Below the pieces are notes generated by a model. The model made no database searches and was not told the origin of the DNA. It saw only the letters and a program-made list of their open reading frames with translations. A program made the translations under genes and the position numbers. 64,000 nt of DNA from Staphylococcus hyicus (lineage in GTDB: Bacteria; Bacillota; Bacilli; Staphylococcales; Staphylococcaceae), in assembly GCF_000816085.1 (NCBI RefSeq), contig NZ_CP008747.1, positions 2,408,130 through 2,472,129 of the forward strand. Direction: 5' to 3'. Numbering within the stretch: position 1 is the first letter of the stretch; every line of letters begins with the position of its first letter. Below are positions 8,387-18,788 of the stretch, one piece after another.

Positions 8387-9928
8387 TTATTCCCACTCGA
8401 TTGTGCTTGGGGGTTTTGATGTGATGTCATACACGACGCGGTTAACGTGATCCACTTCGTTTACGATACGTGTTGAGATTTTTTGTAGAACTTCCCAATC
8501 GATACGTGCGAAGTCACTTGTCATACCATCAATTGACGTTACGGCACGTACACCGACTGTGTAGTCATACGTACGGTAGTCTCCCATTACACCAACTGAA
8601 CGGATATCTGGTAATACTGTAAAGTATTGCCAAATGTCACGCTCTAAGCCTTCTTCACGGATGACTTGGCGTAAAATCGCATCGGATTCACGAACGATTT
8701 CTAATTTTTCTTCTGTGATTTCACCTAGGACGCGGATACCTAATCCTGGACCTGGGAATGGTTGTCTCCAAACGAGGTGTTCTGGAATACCTAATTCGAT
8801 ACCTAATGCACGTACTTCATCTTTGAATAACGTGTTGATAGGTTCGATTAATTCGAATTCCATATCTTCTGGTAAGCCACCTACGTTATGGTGAGATTTG
8901 ATCGTTTGTGCAGTTTTTGTTCCTGATTCGATGACGTCTGTGTAGAGTGTGCCTTGTGCAAGGAAGTCTACGCCTTTTAATTTTGAAGCTTCATCATCGA
9001 AGACGTAAACGAATTCGTTACCGATAATTTTACGTTTTTGTTCTGGATCTGATACGCCTGCAAGTTTTGACATGAAACGGTCTTGTGCGTTCACACGAAT
9101 GATGTTCATGTTGAAGCCTTCACCGAATTGTTCCATTACCATGTCGCCTTCACCTTTACGTAAAAGACCGTGGTCAACGAAGATACATGTTAATTGATCG
9201 CCTATCGCTTTGTGTAATAATACCGCAACTACAGAGGAGTCTACCCCACCGCTCATTGCGCAAAGCACGCGACGGTCGCCGACTTTTTCACGGATTTTTT
9301 CGACTTCGATATCGATGAAGTTTTCCATCGTCCACTCGCCTGTACAGTTACATACGCGACGTACAAAGTTACGTAATAAGTCATTACCAAATTCTGTATG
9401 ACGCACTTCTGGGTGGAATTGTACACCGTAAATACGACGTGATTTGTCTTCGATGGCCGCATATTGGGTGCTTGGGCTATCTGCAATCACTTCAAAGCCT
9501 TCTGGAATTTCGATGACTTTATCAGAGTGACTCATCCAAACCGTTTGTTCTTCTGGTAAACCGAAGAATAACTCGTCTGATTTTGCGTTGATCGTCGCTT
9601 TTCCGTATTCACGTTCGTTCGCACGCTCAACTTTACCACCTAATAATTTTGTCGTTAATTGCATACCGTAACAAATGCCTAATACAGGAATACCTAAGTT
9701 GTAGATTTCCGTATCAATAGTAAACGCATCCTCTGCGTAAACAGAGTTTGGTCCACCTGATAAAATAATCCCTTTTGGATTCATTTTTTTAATTTCTTCA
9801 ATTGAAATTTCGTGATCGTGTAATTCACTGTACACGCCCATTTCACGAATACGACGTGTAATCAGTTGGTTATACTGACTTCCGAAGTCTAGGACAAGAA
9901 TTAGTTCTTGTTCTTTTGCCATTTCCAT
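8387..9928 (-). CDS. guaA: GMP synthase (glutamine-hydrolysing)
   Basis: Converts XMP, glutamine and ATP to GMP in the cytosol. The 513 residues equal the S. aureus enzyme in length, with near-identical ends. The N-terminal class I amidotransferase domain has the nucleophile motif GICYGM (about residue 85) and the HPEV histidine. The ATP-pyrophosphatase domain carries SGGVDSS (about 225). The C-terminal dimer domain ends PPSTIEWE. The last gene of xpt-pbuX-guaB-guaA, 20 bases after guaB, and under the upstream guanine riboswitch. Its 3' end is a widely used integration site for genomic islands in bacteria, relevant to the integrase remnant beyond it. Confidence 0.98.
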   Translation of the reverse strand: MEMAKEQELILVLDFGSQYNQLITRRIREMGVYSELHDHEISIEEIKKMNPKGIILSGGPNSVYAEDAFTIDTEIYNLGIPVLGICYGMQLTTKLLGGKVERANEREYGKATINAKSDELFFGLPEEQTVWMSHSDKVIEIPEGFEVIADSPSTQYAAIEDKSRRIYGVQFHPEVRHTEFGNDLLRNFVRRVCNCTGEWTMENFIDIEVEKIREKVGDRRVLCAMSGGVDSSVVAVLLHKAIGDQLTCIFVDHGLLRKGEGDMVMEQFGEGFNMNIIRVNAQDRFMSKLAGVSDPEQKRKIIGNEFVYVFDDEASKLKGVDFLAQGTLYTDVIESGTKTAQTIKSHHNVGGLPEDMEFELIEPINTLFKDEVRALGIELGIPEHLVWRQPFPGPGLGIRVLGEITEEKLEIVRESDAILRQVIREEGLERDIWQYFTVLPDIRSVGVMGDYRTYDYTVGVRAVTSIDGMTSDFARIDWEVLQKISTRIVNEVDHVNRVVYDITSKPPSTIEWE

Positions 9929-9948
9929 AATGTGTACTCCTTTATCCC

Positions 9949-11433
<1,485 letters not shown>

Positions 11434-11450
11434 TCAAATTGATAGTTATA

Positions 11451-12719
11451 TTATTTCACATTTTCTTCGTTTTGTTGATAGTTTAGACCATTAAAAAATA
11501 AATTCAATATAATTGCAGAAATTGTACCTAAAACGATCCCATTTTGAGTAAACCATGCAAATTGATCGCCAAGCGCTTTAAACGCCTCTGGTACTGCTGT
11601 AATCCCTGCACCGAGACCGACCGAAATCGCGATGATCAATAAATTATTTTGGTTTTTAAAATTGATATCACCGAGGATTCGTACACCGTATGCCATCACC
11701 ATACCGAACATCGCTAACATCGCACCACCTAAGACAGACAATGGAATAATATTCGCAAGTGCGCCAATTTTAGGTATGCATCCACAAATGATAAGCATGA
11801 TGACCATGCCGTAAATGACGTCATTTTTCTTTGCGCCTGACAATGATACAAGACCGACATTTTGAGAATACGCGGTATACGGAAAGGCATTAAAAACGGC
11901 ACCTAACGTAATGGCAATCCCTTCTGCCATATATCCTTTTCTAAAATCTTTACGTTCAAGTGTGCGCCCTGTAATTTGACTCAATGCATGATAAACCCCT
12001 GTAGATTCAATCAAACTGACGAGTGCAACAATAAAAAAGACGACAATGGCGCCAAAATCAAATGCAAAACCGTCAAAGCGGAATGGGCGTGGCAATTCAA
12101 ACCAGTGTGCTTGACCAACTTGCGCAATATCGACAAGTCCTAAGAAACTTGCGATTACTGTCCCACTCACTAATCCTAATAAAATGGCGATAGATTTAAT
12201 AAATCCTGTCGCAAAGCGTTGAATGACTAAAATAATCACTAATGTCACTACACCTAAAAGAATATGCTTTACTGAACCGTAATCTTTCGCACCTTGACCA
12301 CCGGCGATATAATTCATCGCAACAGGCATCAACGTAATTCCAATGATTGTAACGACACTTCCTGTTACAACTGGGGGAAAGAAGCGTACAAGATAAGCAA
12401 AAAATGGCGCAATCACGATAACCAATAGTCCTGATGCAAACAGTGAACCGTATAAGACGTCCACGCCTTTAGACTGCCCTATCATAATCATTGGTGCAAC
12501 GGCAGTAAACGTACAGCCTAACACCACCGGCAGTCCAATCCCGACGCCACGATACACTTGTAAAAACGTTGCGACACCACACATGAAAATATCAACAGTG
12601 ACGAGAAACGCAATTTGTTCAGGTGTGAACTTTAAACTTGTCCCAACTATAATAGGCACAAGAATCGCACCCGCATACATTGCCAAGAGATGTTGTAAAC
12701 TTAATAAAAATCTTTTCAT
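11451..12719 (-). CDS. pbuX: Xanthine permease
   Basis: A nucleobase:cation symporter-2 family protein that imports xanthine. The ATG at 12719 (MKRFLLSLQHLLAMYAGAIL) gives 422 residues, equal to staphylococcal PbuX. The ATG overlaps the TAA of xpt by one base, implying coupled translation, so the longer open frame upstream is not used. About 12-14 TM helices are visible, with the family signature near SQNVGLVSLSG (about 305). Co-transcribed with xpt upstream and guaB downstream, so imported xanthine is converted by Xpt to XMP. Confidence 0.95.
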   Translation of the reverse strand: MKRFLLSLQHLLAMYAGAILVPIIVGTSLKFTPEQIAFLVTVDIFMCGVATFLQVYRGVGIGLPVVLGCTFTAVAPMIMIGQSKGVDVLYGSLFASGLLVIVIAPFFAYLVRFFPPVVTGSVVTIIGITLMPVAMNYIAGGQGAKDYGSVKHILLGVVTLVIILVIQRFATGFIKSIAILLGLVSGTVIASFLGLVDIAQVGQAHWFELPRPFRFDGFAFDFGAIVVFFIVALVSLIESTGVYHALSQITGRTLERKDFRKGYMAEGIAITLGAVFNAFPYTAYSQNVGLVSLSGAKKNDVIYGMVIMLIICGCIPKIGALANIIPLSVLGGAMLAMFGMVMAYGVRILGDINFKNQNNLLIIAISVGLGAGITAVPEAFKALGDQFAWFTQNGIVLGTISAIILNLFFNGLNYQQNEENVK

Positions 12720-13300
12720 TATGCTTGATCTCCAACTAATGTAATTTTGTTGCCTTGAAGAGAGGCGATTTGACACAGTGACGATACATTCAATCCTGCT
12801 TCTTCAAGACGTGTGCGTCCTTGTTGGAAACTTTTTTCTACTAATATCCCTACACCTACTGTTGTCGCGTTTGCTTGTTGTACCAAACGGTGAAGTCCTA
12901 GTGCTGCCTCGCCATTCGCTAAAAAGTCATCGATAATGAGTACGCGGTCATCGGGTGATAAAAATTCTTCTGAAATGATAACCGTACTCGTTTTATTTTT
13001 CGTAAACGAGTGCACATCTGTTTGATAAAAACCTTTATTCAATGTGCTCGGTTTTGCCTTTTTCGCAAAGAGACAAGGGACATCAAAATGCAATGCTGCC
13101 ATAATGGCCGGGGCAATACCCGAGGCTTCAATCGTTAAGATTTTTGTGACGTTTTCATGCGCAAATTGTTCATGAAAGACTTTTCCTATCTCGTGCATCA
13201 GTTCAGCATCAATTTGATGATTTAAAAAACCATCCACTTTTAAGATTTTTTCATCAATGACAACGCCATCTTCAATGACTTTATTTTTTAACCTTTCCAC
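12719..13300 (-). CDS. xpt: Xanthine phosphoribosyltransferase
   Basis: Converts xanthine and PRPP to XMP. The 193 residues match the staphylococcal enzyme closely (GVVIDEKILKVDGFLNHQID near the start). The type I PRTase PRPP loop is visible as VLIIDDFLANGEA (about 125-137). First gene of the purine operon. The stop overlaps the pbuX ATG by one base. It is controlled by the guanine riboswitch and terminator upstream (13332-13619), so it is expected to be off when guanine is plentiful. Confidence 0.97.
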   Translation of the reverse strand: MERLKNKVIEDGVVIDEKILKVDGFLNHQIDAELMHEIGKVFHEQFAHENVTKILTIEASGIAPAIMAALHFDVPCLFAKKAKPSTLNKGFYQTDVHSFTKNKTSTVIISEEFLSPDDRVLIIDDFLANGEAALGLHRLVQQANATTVGVGILVEKSFQQGRTRLEEAGLNVSSLCQIASLQGNKITLVGDQA

Positions 13301-13331
13301 TTCGGTTCCTCCTCAATTTTGGTCAAGATAA

Positions 13332-13366
13332 TAAAAAAGCCCAAAACTTCAGAATATAGTTTTAGG
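13332..13366 (-). terminator. Attenuator terminator of the guanine riboswitch
   Basis: A 9-bp stem pairs 13340-13348 with 13358-13366, followed on the minus strand by a U-run from the A-run at 13333-13338. It lies between the aptamer and xpt, so it is the likely expression platform. Confidence 0.85.
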
Positions 13367-13546
13367 AACGAGTAAGTGAAATACAGTTGTAAATGCGACA
13401 CATGTGCATGCTGCAGTGAATCTAAATGAAACAGAGCCTGTTCATCAGATGATACTGACTGGTCAATGCAGAACATGTTTCGCCAAAAATATCATTAAAG
13501 TATATAATATTCCTTAATGATACAAAGCATTACATTGATTTTCATT

Positions 13547-13619
13547 TACTCATAGTCACATTGTTTAAGGCAACGTGGTAGAAACTTCTAAAGCCATATT
13601 CTTCAGATTATATGAGTGT
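13547..13619 (-). ncRNA. Guanine (purine) riboswitch aptamer
   Basis: The minus strand shows the purine aptamer: P1 arms ACTCATA and TATGAGT, the conserved TATAATC, ATATGG, AGTTTCTACC and TGACTATGAGT blocks. A three-way junction with P2 and P3 can be folded. The base before TATGAGT in TGACTATG is C, the guanine-specific choice (adenine riboswitches have U). About 180 bases separate it from the terminator, an unusually long platform. A plausible promoter precedes it: TTGCGT at 13659-13664 and TATTAT at 13636-13641 (minus strand, 17-base spacer). Confidence 0.95.
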
Positions 13620-13809
13620 GATAAATTATTTAATGATAATAGCAAATTTGGACTTAATACGCAATACCATCGCGTCAAATCAATTGTTTTCAGAAATTTA
13701 TGTAAATTAATTGCAGAATAATGTCATCACAAGGCATAATATAATGGAAGCGTAATCATAATTTTTAAAGGAACACTTATGTTATTCGCATTGTTGTGAG
13801 AAGGTAAAA

Positions 13810-13835
13810 GATTAATTGCGATTAAACATGGGTAA
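13810..13835 (+). promoter_or_regulatory. Probable SigB-dependent promoter
   Basis: GATTAA (13810-13815), a 14-base spacer, then GGGTAA (13830-13835). This fits the SigB consensus GTTTAA-N12-15-GGGTAT with one or two mismatches. It lies 36 bases before the start of a general-stress-like gene, where SigB control is expected. Confidence 0.6.
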
Positions 13836-13870
13836 AACTAAAATGAATAACATTAACGGAGGCGTCAATT

Positions 13871-14281
13871 ATGGCAGAATTTAAAGTAGCTCGCACAGAA
13901 GAAGATGCAATTGAAGTCGTAGATTCTTTTTTAAGAAACGGATATAAGGAATCAGAAATCGTAGTCATTAGTAAAGAAAAATTAAAAACAGATCGATTCA
14001 ATGATTGTCAAATTCAACACAAATCGACTAACGGTACAATCAGTGATAAATTCATGCGTATGTTTATCGGTGAAGACGCTGAAAGTGCCGCATTAAGTCG
14101 TTATGATTTTGGCGAAGAAAAAACTGAGGACTTAAAACAAGATTTGAACAATCATAAAATTGTTGTCATCGTTCAAAAAGACACTATTAAACATGGTGAA
14201 GTCACGCAAAACAATGCCGCTTATGTTGAACCTTCAACAGATAAACATAAGCCTTCTGAACATAAAGGCGACATCGAGTGA
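13871..14281 (+). CDS. General stress protein, YflT/GsiB17M-like
   Basis: A 136-residue acidic soluble protein. Residues 1-95 match the general stress protein 17M/YflT domain (FKVARTEEDAIEVVDSFLRN, later a HKIVVIVQ strand). The C-terminal 35 residues are polar and disordered-looking, rich in His, Lys and Glu. GGAGG lies ten bases before the ATG. A SigB-type promoter lies just upstream and a strong terminator just downstream, so it is monocistronic. Family members accumulate under heat, salt or ethanol stress; the molecular role is unknown. Confidence 0.85.
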   Translation: MAEFKVARTEEDAIEVVDSFLRNGYKESEIVVISKEKLKTDRFNDCQIQHKSTNGTISDKFMRMFIGEDAESAALSRYDFGEEKTEDLKQDLNNHKIVVIVQKDTIKHGEVTQNNAAYVEPSTDKHKPSEHKGDIE

Positions 14282-14318
14282 ACGTCTATCCACCATTTAT
14301 AATCATTATGGAGTCAAA

Positions 14319-14356
14319 AAGGACTGGAACATGTTAAAAAGTTCCAGTCTTTCTTA
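14319..14356 (+). terminator. Terminator of the stress protein gene
   Basis: A 9-bp perfect stem GACTGGAAC/GTTCCAGTC (14322-14330 with 14341-14349), followed by TTTCTT. Confidence 0.85.
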
Positions 14357-14433
14357 TGTGAGTGCCATCCTCTTACAAAGCCAGTTATTGAATATCTGTG
14401 CTATACTGTTAACAATTAAGAGAGGTGAACACA

Positions 14434-15108
14434 ATGAAATTTGTACAAATAAAATCTACCCAAGATCAATGGTATGAACCCGCACTCGATTTTTATATGG
14501 ATAAATTAGACCCCCTCGTGACTGAAGACGAGTCTGTCTTTGTTCAATCTCTAAAGACCGAAAAGACACATCATGATTACGTGTTTCTAGTTGGTATTGA
14601 AGATGCGCGTGTAGTGAGTTTTGCGACTGCACATTATGAAGCAACAACCAACACAGGTTTTATCGTGTATTTAATTGCAGAACCTGGCGAACATCGTGAA
14701 ACTTATTTGGCCGAAACATTAGAAGAAGTCGAAAAAGGGATTAATCGCTTATCCAATCAACTGCATGGTCGTGACGTAAACTTCTTTATGTTTGAATCTA
14801 CACTTGAAAATCCTGAAGCCGATGCAAAAACGACGGAAGATATCGCATTCCGCCGTCAATTTCTTACAAGTCATGGATTTGAAAAACAAACGCAAATCCC
14901 TTATATTCAACCTTCATTGGACCGTAAAGGAAAACCAGTGCCACTTGATTTATATATCAAAGCAAACATTCCTTTAACGAAAGATATCTATGGAACGAGT
15001 GTAAAATCATGCTATATTTTAAAATATGTATTTGCCAATCGCATACCACGACGTGTGATATATCCATTATTAATTAAAATGAATTTGAGTAAAGATATGC
15101 ATGCCTAA
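14434..15108 (+). CDS. GNAT-like acetyltransferase family protein
   Basis: A 224-residue protein from ATG at 14434; AGAGGTG at 14421-14427 decides this over a GTG nine bases upstream. The fold looks like an N-acetyltransferase: an alpha/beta start, a central DYVFLVGIEDARVVSFATAH strand pair, FIVYLIAEPGEHRETYLAE at the expected acetyl-CoA region, then a C-terminal FRRQFLTSHGFEK motif typical of GNAT ends. Counterparts lie near xpt in other staphylococci. Substrate unknown. Confidence 0.65.
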   Translation: MKFVQIKSTQDQWYEPALDFYMDKLDPLVTEDESVFVQSLKTEKTHHDYVFLVGIEDARVVSFATAHYEATTNTGFIVYLIAEPGEHRETYLAETLEEVEKGINRLSNQLHGRDVNFFMFESTLENPEADAKTTEDIAFRRQFLTSHGFEKQTQIPYIQPSLDRKGKPVPLDLYIKANIPLTKDIYGTSVKSCYILKYVFANRIPRRVIYPLLIKMNLSKDMHA

Positions 15109-15214
15109 GCCCTTGAAATCGAGTCATAAAGCCGTTACAATAAGGTAGAGGTAAGACTGACGGGTCACTGAACTCAGGCTACCGTAAGTCTAATACGACT
15201 GACAGAAAGGATTT

Positions 15215-15823
15215 ATGAACATGCTAACAAAAGAGTTTGCACAAAAATCAGAGCTTAGTGAAAAGCAAGTGCGCAAAATTGTACAGCACCTAGAAGAACG
15301 TGGCTACCAGTTGAAAAAAACGGAATACCGTGGACGTGAAGCGACGGATTTCCAAGAAGAAGATATCGAATTATTCCAAGAGATTGCAGAACGTGTTGGA
15401 CGAACGAACAGCTACGAGCTGGCATTTGAAGAATTAGAAAAAGAAAAAGACTTTTTACAAGTTATTGTTAAAGAGAACAATCAAAACTTACCATCGGATC
15501 AACAATTTCCTCAAATGATGCAAGAATTAAAAGCAGAAATCGACAAAATGCGTGAAGAGCGTCAATTATTAGGTCAAATGATTTCTCAAGTTCACCAACA
15601 ACAAGAAGAGTTGAAATCATTACATACACAGTTGAACAATCAACTTGAAACAAACGCAAAATCTTTAAATGCCATCACTGAAAGTCAAAAACAGCAAGCA
15701 GATCAATTATCTAAAACACAGGAAAGTATCGAAACACACACAAAAGAACAACAAGAACTTGTGACAACACTTAAAAATAACCAAGAACAAAAAGGATTTT
15801 GGGCACGCTTATTCGGCGTCTAA
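15215..15823 (+). CDS. HTH/coiled-coil DUF536-type protein
   Basis: A 202-residue protein. Residues 1-60 form a MerR-like helix-turn-helix (KEFAQKSELSEKQVRKIVQH, then YRGREATDFQEEDIELF). Residues 65-190 form a Gln/Glu/Lys-rich coiled coil. The last nine residues, GFWARLFGV, form a short amphipathic end that could sit on the membrane. This build resembles DUF536 plasmid replication-associated proteins and the chromosome anchor RacA: DNA at one end, membrane at the other. GAAAGGA precedes an ATG at 15215 (a second ATG lies at 15221). The chromosomal staphylococcal homologue is longer, with an acidic repeat region that is absent here. Function uncertain. Confidence 0.75.
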   Translation: MNMLTKEFAQKSELSEKQVRKIVQHLEERGYQLKKTEYRGREATDFQEEDIELFQEIAERVGRTNSYELAFEELEKEKDFLQVIVKENNQNLPSDQQFPQMMQELKAEIDKMREERQLLGQMISQVHQQQEELKSLHTQLNNQLETNAKSLNAITESQKQQADQLSKTQESIETHTKEQQELVTTLKNNQEQKGFWARLFGV

Positions 15824-15846
15824 AATTCAAATAAAATAAATACGCA

Positions 15847-15944
15847 ATACAAGTGCTAGGGGTGCTCTTAAATGAGCTGAGAAAGACGTCATCTTAACTC
15901 TTTGAACCTGAAGTGGTTAGTACCAACGAAGGGAAGCCGTATGT
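15847..15944 (+). ncRNA. TPP riboswitch (THI element)
   Basis: Conserved blocks in order: CTAGGGGTGCT, GAGCTGAGAAAGA, ACTCTTTGAACCTGA, GGTTAGTACCAACG, AGGGAAG. These form the thiamine-pyrophosphate aptamer. It lies immediately upstream of thiO and is expected to turn thiO off when TPP is high. Confidence 0.97.
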
Positions 15945-16002
15945 GAACACAATTTATGTATCTGGAAAAAGTCTTTTTTCAGATTGTTTCAATACAGGTG
16001 AC

Positions 16003-16034
16003 ACCTCTTGCACAAGATCGCAGGAGGTTTTTTT
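16003..16034 (+). terminator. TPP-riboswitch platform: terminator arm doubles as Shine-Dalgarno
   Basis: A stem pairs 16003-16011 (ACCTCTTGC) with 16020-16028 (GCAGGAGGT), with one G-U pair, followed by seven T. The 3' arm contains the AGGAGG ribosome site of thiO, whose ATG is at 16035. Forming this stem would both end transcription and hide the ribosome site. Confidence 0.75.
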
Positions 16035-17141
16035 ATGCAAAAAATAATCATTATCGGTGGCGGCGTGATAGGACTTTCTATCGCTCGCCATTTATCAAAC
16101 GCATCCTATGCCATTTCTATTATCGATCGTTCTACACCACGCATGAATGCATCTTATGCAGCTGGAGGGATGCTAGGGGCTCAAAATGAGTTCTTCGAAG
16201 ATACCCCACTCTATCGCTTAGCAATGAAAAGTCGCACATTGATGCCACATGTTGCGCAACAACTCCACCACGACACAGGGATAGATATTGAATTCCAATG
16301 TCACGGCCTCATTAAAATCGCGACAGAAGTCACTCATATCGAAAATATCAAAAAACAATTTTCATTTTTAAAACAAGATGACCATGACATTCAATGGTTT
16401 CACACTCAAGACTTACGTCAAATGTTTCCGCACTTAAACCCCAATACGACGGCCGCATTTAAAATTCAAGATGATGGTCAAATCCATGCCAACCTTTATA
16501 CTCAAGCGCTCACAAAAGCGGTAATATCTCAAAAAAACACGCAATTGTATTCACATACTGAAGTCACACACATTGAAAAACATCGAGGTGGCTATACCGT
16601 TCATACCTCTCAAGGCGCTATGATGACAGATTTACTGGTTATTGCGGCAGGTGCCTGGAGTGGCCAACTGTTATCAGATATACATATTTCACTACCTACC
16701 CGTCCTGTGAAAGGCGATGTGAAGTTAGTCGAAACCCAATCCCCTATTTTAAAGACGACCCTTTTTAATACAAATGGTTGCTATATCGTCCCTAAAAGAC
16801 ACAATCGGTATTTAATCGGTGCCACGTCAGAATGGGACAATTGGTCCACGGTTAATAATGAAAACAATTTAAAATGGCTAGATGACAAAAGTCAGGAAAT
16901 GCTTCCACAACTACGTCATCATCGTACCATTAAAACATGGACGGGGATCAGACCGATTACGCATCATGAGATACCAATAATGGGTTCACTTAGTCCTAAT
17001 CTTTTTGTGGCAACAGGTCATTATCGTAATGGCATCCTGCTTTCTCCCATCGTTGGCACATTACTAGCGGGAGCGATTCAAGGTGACACACACGCCGTCC
17101 AAACTTTGCAACCTTTTACACCAAATGTGCAACAAAATTAA
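16035..17141 (+). CDS. thiO: Glycine oxidase ThiO (FAD-dependent)
   Basis: Oxidises glycine to the imine used to build the thiamine thiazole ring. AGGAGG ends seven bases before the ATG at 16035, giving 368 residues. An earlier in-frame ATG at 16008 falls inside the terminator stem and is rejected. The N-terminus is a Rossmann FAD motif (IIIIGGGVIGLSIARHL). The DAO-type oxidoreductase fold runs throughout, with the late WTGIRPITHHEIPIMG and ATGHYRNGILLSP motifs. The TPP riboswitch and the ThiO-like ends support the substrate. The usual partners thiS, thiG and thiF are not adjacent; the next gene is an amino-acid symporter. It could therefore be a relic or act with genes elsewhere. Confidence 0.88.
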   Translation: MQKIIIIGGGVIGLSIARHLSNASYAISIIDRSTPRMNASYAAGGMLGAQNEFFEDTPLYRLAMKSRTLMPHVAQQLHHDTGIDIEFQCHGLIKIATEVTHIENIKKQFSFLKQDDHDIQWFHTQDLRQMFPHLNPNTTAAFKIQDDGQIHANLYTQALTKAVISQKNTQLYSHTEVTHIEKHRGGYTVHTSQGAMMTDLLVIAAGAWSGQLLSDIHISLPTRPVKGDVKLVETQSPILKTTLFNTNGCYIVPKRHNRYLIGATSEWDNWSTVNNENNLKWLDDKSQEMLPQLRHHRTIKTWTGIRPITHHEIPIMGSLSPNLFVATGHYRNGILLSPIVGTLLAGAIQGDTHAVQTLQPFTPNVQQN

Positions 17142-17167
17142 AAATGTACTTGCTTTTACACCCTTTA

Positions 17168-17193
17168 CCGATTATTCTTATTATATAAATCGG
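17168..17193 (+). promoter_or_regulatory. Inverted repeat upstream of tcyP (operator candidate)
   Basis: CCGATT (17168-17173) and AATCGG (17188-17193) form a perfect 6-bp inverted repeat around 14 AT-rich bases, 22 bases before the tcyP ATG. CymR is the expected regulator of cystine uptake, but I cannot match its consensus with certainty. Confidence 0.35.
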
Positions 17194-17214
17194 AATTAAA
17201 GGAAGCGTGTTGCC

Positions 17215-18606
17215 ATGACTACATTTTTAATTATTCTAAACTTAGTCATCTTCATCATTGCACTTGTTGGATTATGGTGGATGGCTAAAAAACATATAAA
17301 ATTTCCTAAGCGTGTGTTCATCGCACTCGGCTTAGGAATCCTTCTCGGCTTAATCCTCCATATTTCCTATGGTGCAGGAAGCAAAATCACGACTGAAACG
17401 ACATCATGGATTAATATCGTCGGTCAAGGATATATTTCATTACTTAAAATGATTGTCATCCCATTGGTTTTTGTATCTATTGTTGTCGCATTTACGAAAA
17501 TTGATATTGGAGAAAAATTCGCCAAAATGGGTAGTATCATTTTACTATTTTTAATCGGTACTGTAGCCATTTCAGCAATTGTGGGGATTGTTTATGCGTT
17601 GTTATTCGGCTTAGATGCCTCTTCGATTGATTTAGGTCAAGCCGAAAATGCACGCAGTTCTGAAATTACGAACCAAGCAAAAGAAATGACAGCAACGACA
17701 CTACCGGCACAAATATTAGAGCTATTACCTTCAAATCCATTTTTAGATTTTACAGGTGCACGTGCAACGTCGACGATTGCTGTCGTAATTTTCGCAGCGT
17801 TTATTGGGTTTGCATTTTTACGTGTGTTGCGTAAAGAACCTGACAAAGGCCACATTTTAAAACGTGGCATCGATGCTGTGTATGCGCTTGTCATGGCTGT
17901 TGTAACATTCGTATTACGTCTAACACCTTATGGTATTTTAGCGATTATGATGACAACCATTGCCACAAGTGATTTTGCAGCTATTTGGACTTTAGGTAAG
18001 TTTGTAATTGCCTCTTATGCCGCATTGCTCACGATGTATCTCATTCATATGATTATTTTAGCGCTATTAGGCGTAAATCCTCTTCAATTTATGAAGAAAA
18101 CAGCAGAAGTTATTTTATTTGCGTTTACGTCTCGTTCTAGTGCAGGGGCTTTGCCATTAAACATTCAAACACAAACAGAACGATTAGGTGTGCCATCTGC
18201 CATTGCAAATTTCTCAGGTTCATTTGGCCTCTCTATCGGTCAAAATGGTTGCGCGGGTATTTATCCAGCTATGTTAGCTGTCATGGTTGCACCCGTAGCA
18301 GGCGTTGAACTGAACTGGCAATTTATTTTAACGTTAATCGTTGTGGTCGTGTTAAGTTCATTCGGTGTAGCGGGCGTAGGTGGCGGTGCAACATTCGCAT
18401 CGATACTCGTATTATCTGCACTAAACTTGCCTGTCGGTCTCGCGGGTGTCTTAATTTCAGTAGAACCGCTTATCGACATGGGGCGTACAGCACTTAACGT
18501 GAATGACGCTATACTCGCAGGTACAGGAACTGCAAAATTAACGAAACAATTAGATGAAGAGACGTTCAATTCTAATCACTATGACGAACTCGCATCACAA
18601 CATTAA
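17215..18606 (+). CDS. tcyP: L-cystine/dicarboxylate-type sodium symporter TcyP
   Basis: A 463-residue DAACS-family transporter with about eight TM helices and two re-entrant loops. The serine-rich loop AFTSRSSAGALPLNIQ (about 305) and the NCAGIYPAM-like segment are family hallmarks. It matches the staphylococcal TcyP symporter, for which L-cystine uptake is established. AAGGAAG precedes the ATG. It stands alone between the thiO and nitroreductase genes; in S. aureus the symporter also neighbours the nitroreductase, supporting orthology. The C-terminal tail (KLTKQLDEETFNSNHYDELA) is cytoplasmic. Confidence 0.9.
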   Translation: MTTFLIILNLVIFIIALVGLWWMAKKHIKFPKRVFIALGLGILLGLILHISYGAGSKITTETTSWINIVGQGYISLLKMIVIPLVFVSIVVAFTKIDIGEKFAKMGSIILLFLIGTVAISAIVGIVYALLFGLDASSIDLGQAENARSSEITNQAKEMTATTLPAQILELLPSNPFLDFTGARATSTIAVVIFAAFIGFAFLRVLRKEPDKGHILKRGIDAVYALVMAVVTFVLRLTPYGILAIMMTTIATSDFAAIWTLGKFVIASYAALLTMYLIHMIILALLGVNPLQFMKKTAEVILFAFTSRSSAGALPLNIQTQTERLGVPSAIANFSGSFGLSIGQNGCAGIYPAMLAVMVAPVAGVELNWQFILTLIVVVVLSSFGVAGVGGGATFASILVLSALNLPVGLAGVLISVEPLIDMGRTALNVNDAILAGTGTAKLTKQLDEETFNSNHYDELASQH

Positions 18607-18649
18607 AAAGGTTTGATAGATCAATCACAATTCATTACATGGTCCATCA

Positions 18650-18735
18650 CTAAAATTAAATTTATTAATATAGATAGATAATAACCAACAAAATTCATGT
18701 ATTATTGAATTTTGTTGGCTTATTTTTAATTAACA
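18650..18735. repeat. Dispersed repeat, module C copy (also tcyP terminator)
   Basis: A perfect 13-bp stem CCAACAAAATTCA/TGAATTTTGTTGG (18685-18697 with 18706-18718) with T-rich flanks, in a context also found near 23570, 32310, 43150 and 51800. It sits between convergent genes and can terminate in both directions. Confidence 0.75.
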
Positions 18736-18788
18736 GAGATGCTGTGTCTCCCTGTGATGAAAGGGGCTAATATGTCCCCTTTCATTTT

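Noticed and set aside
13288..13476. 62-residue reverse ORF overlapping the xpt start
   Set aside because: Lies in the riboswitch expression platform and overlaps the terminator; no ribosome site.
14160..14477. 105-residue forward ORF
   Set aside because: Runs across the stress-gene end, its terminator and the next gene start in another frame.
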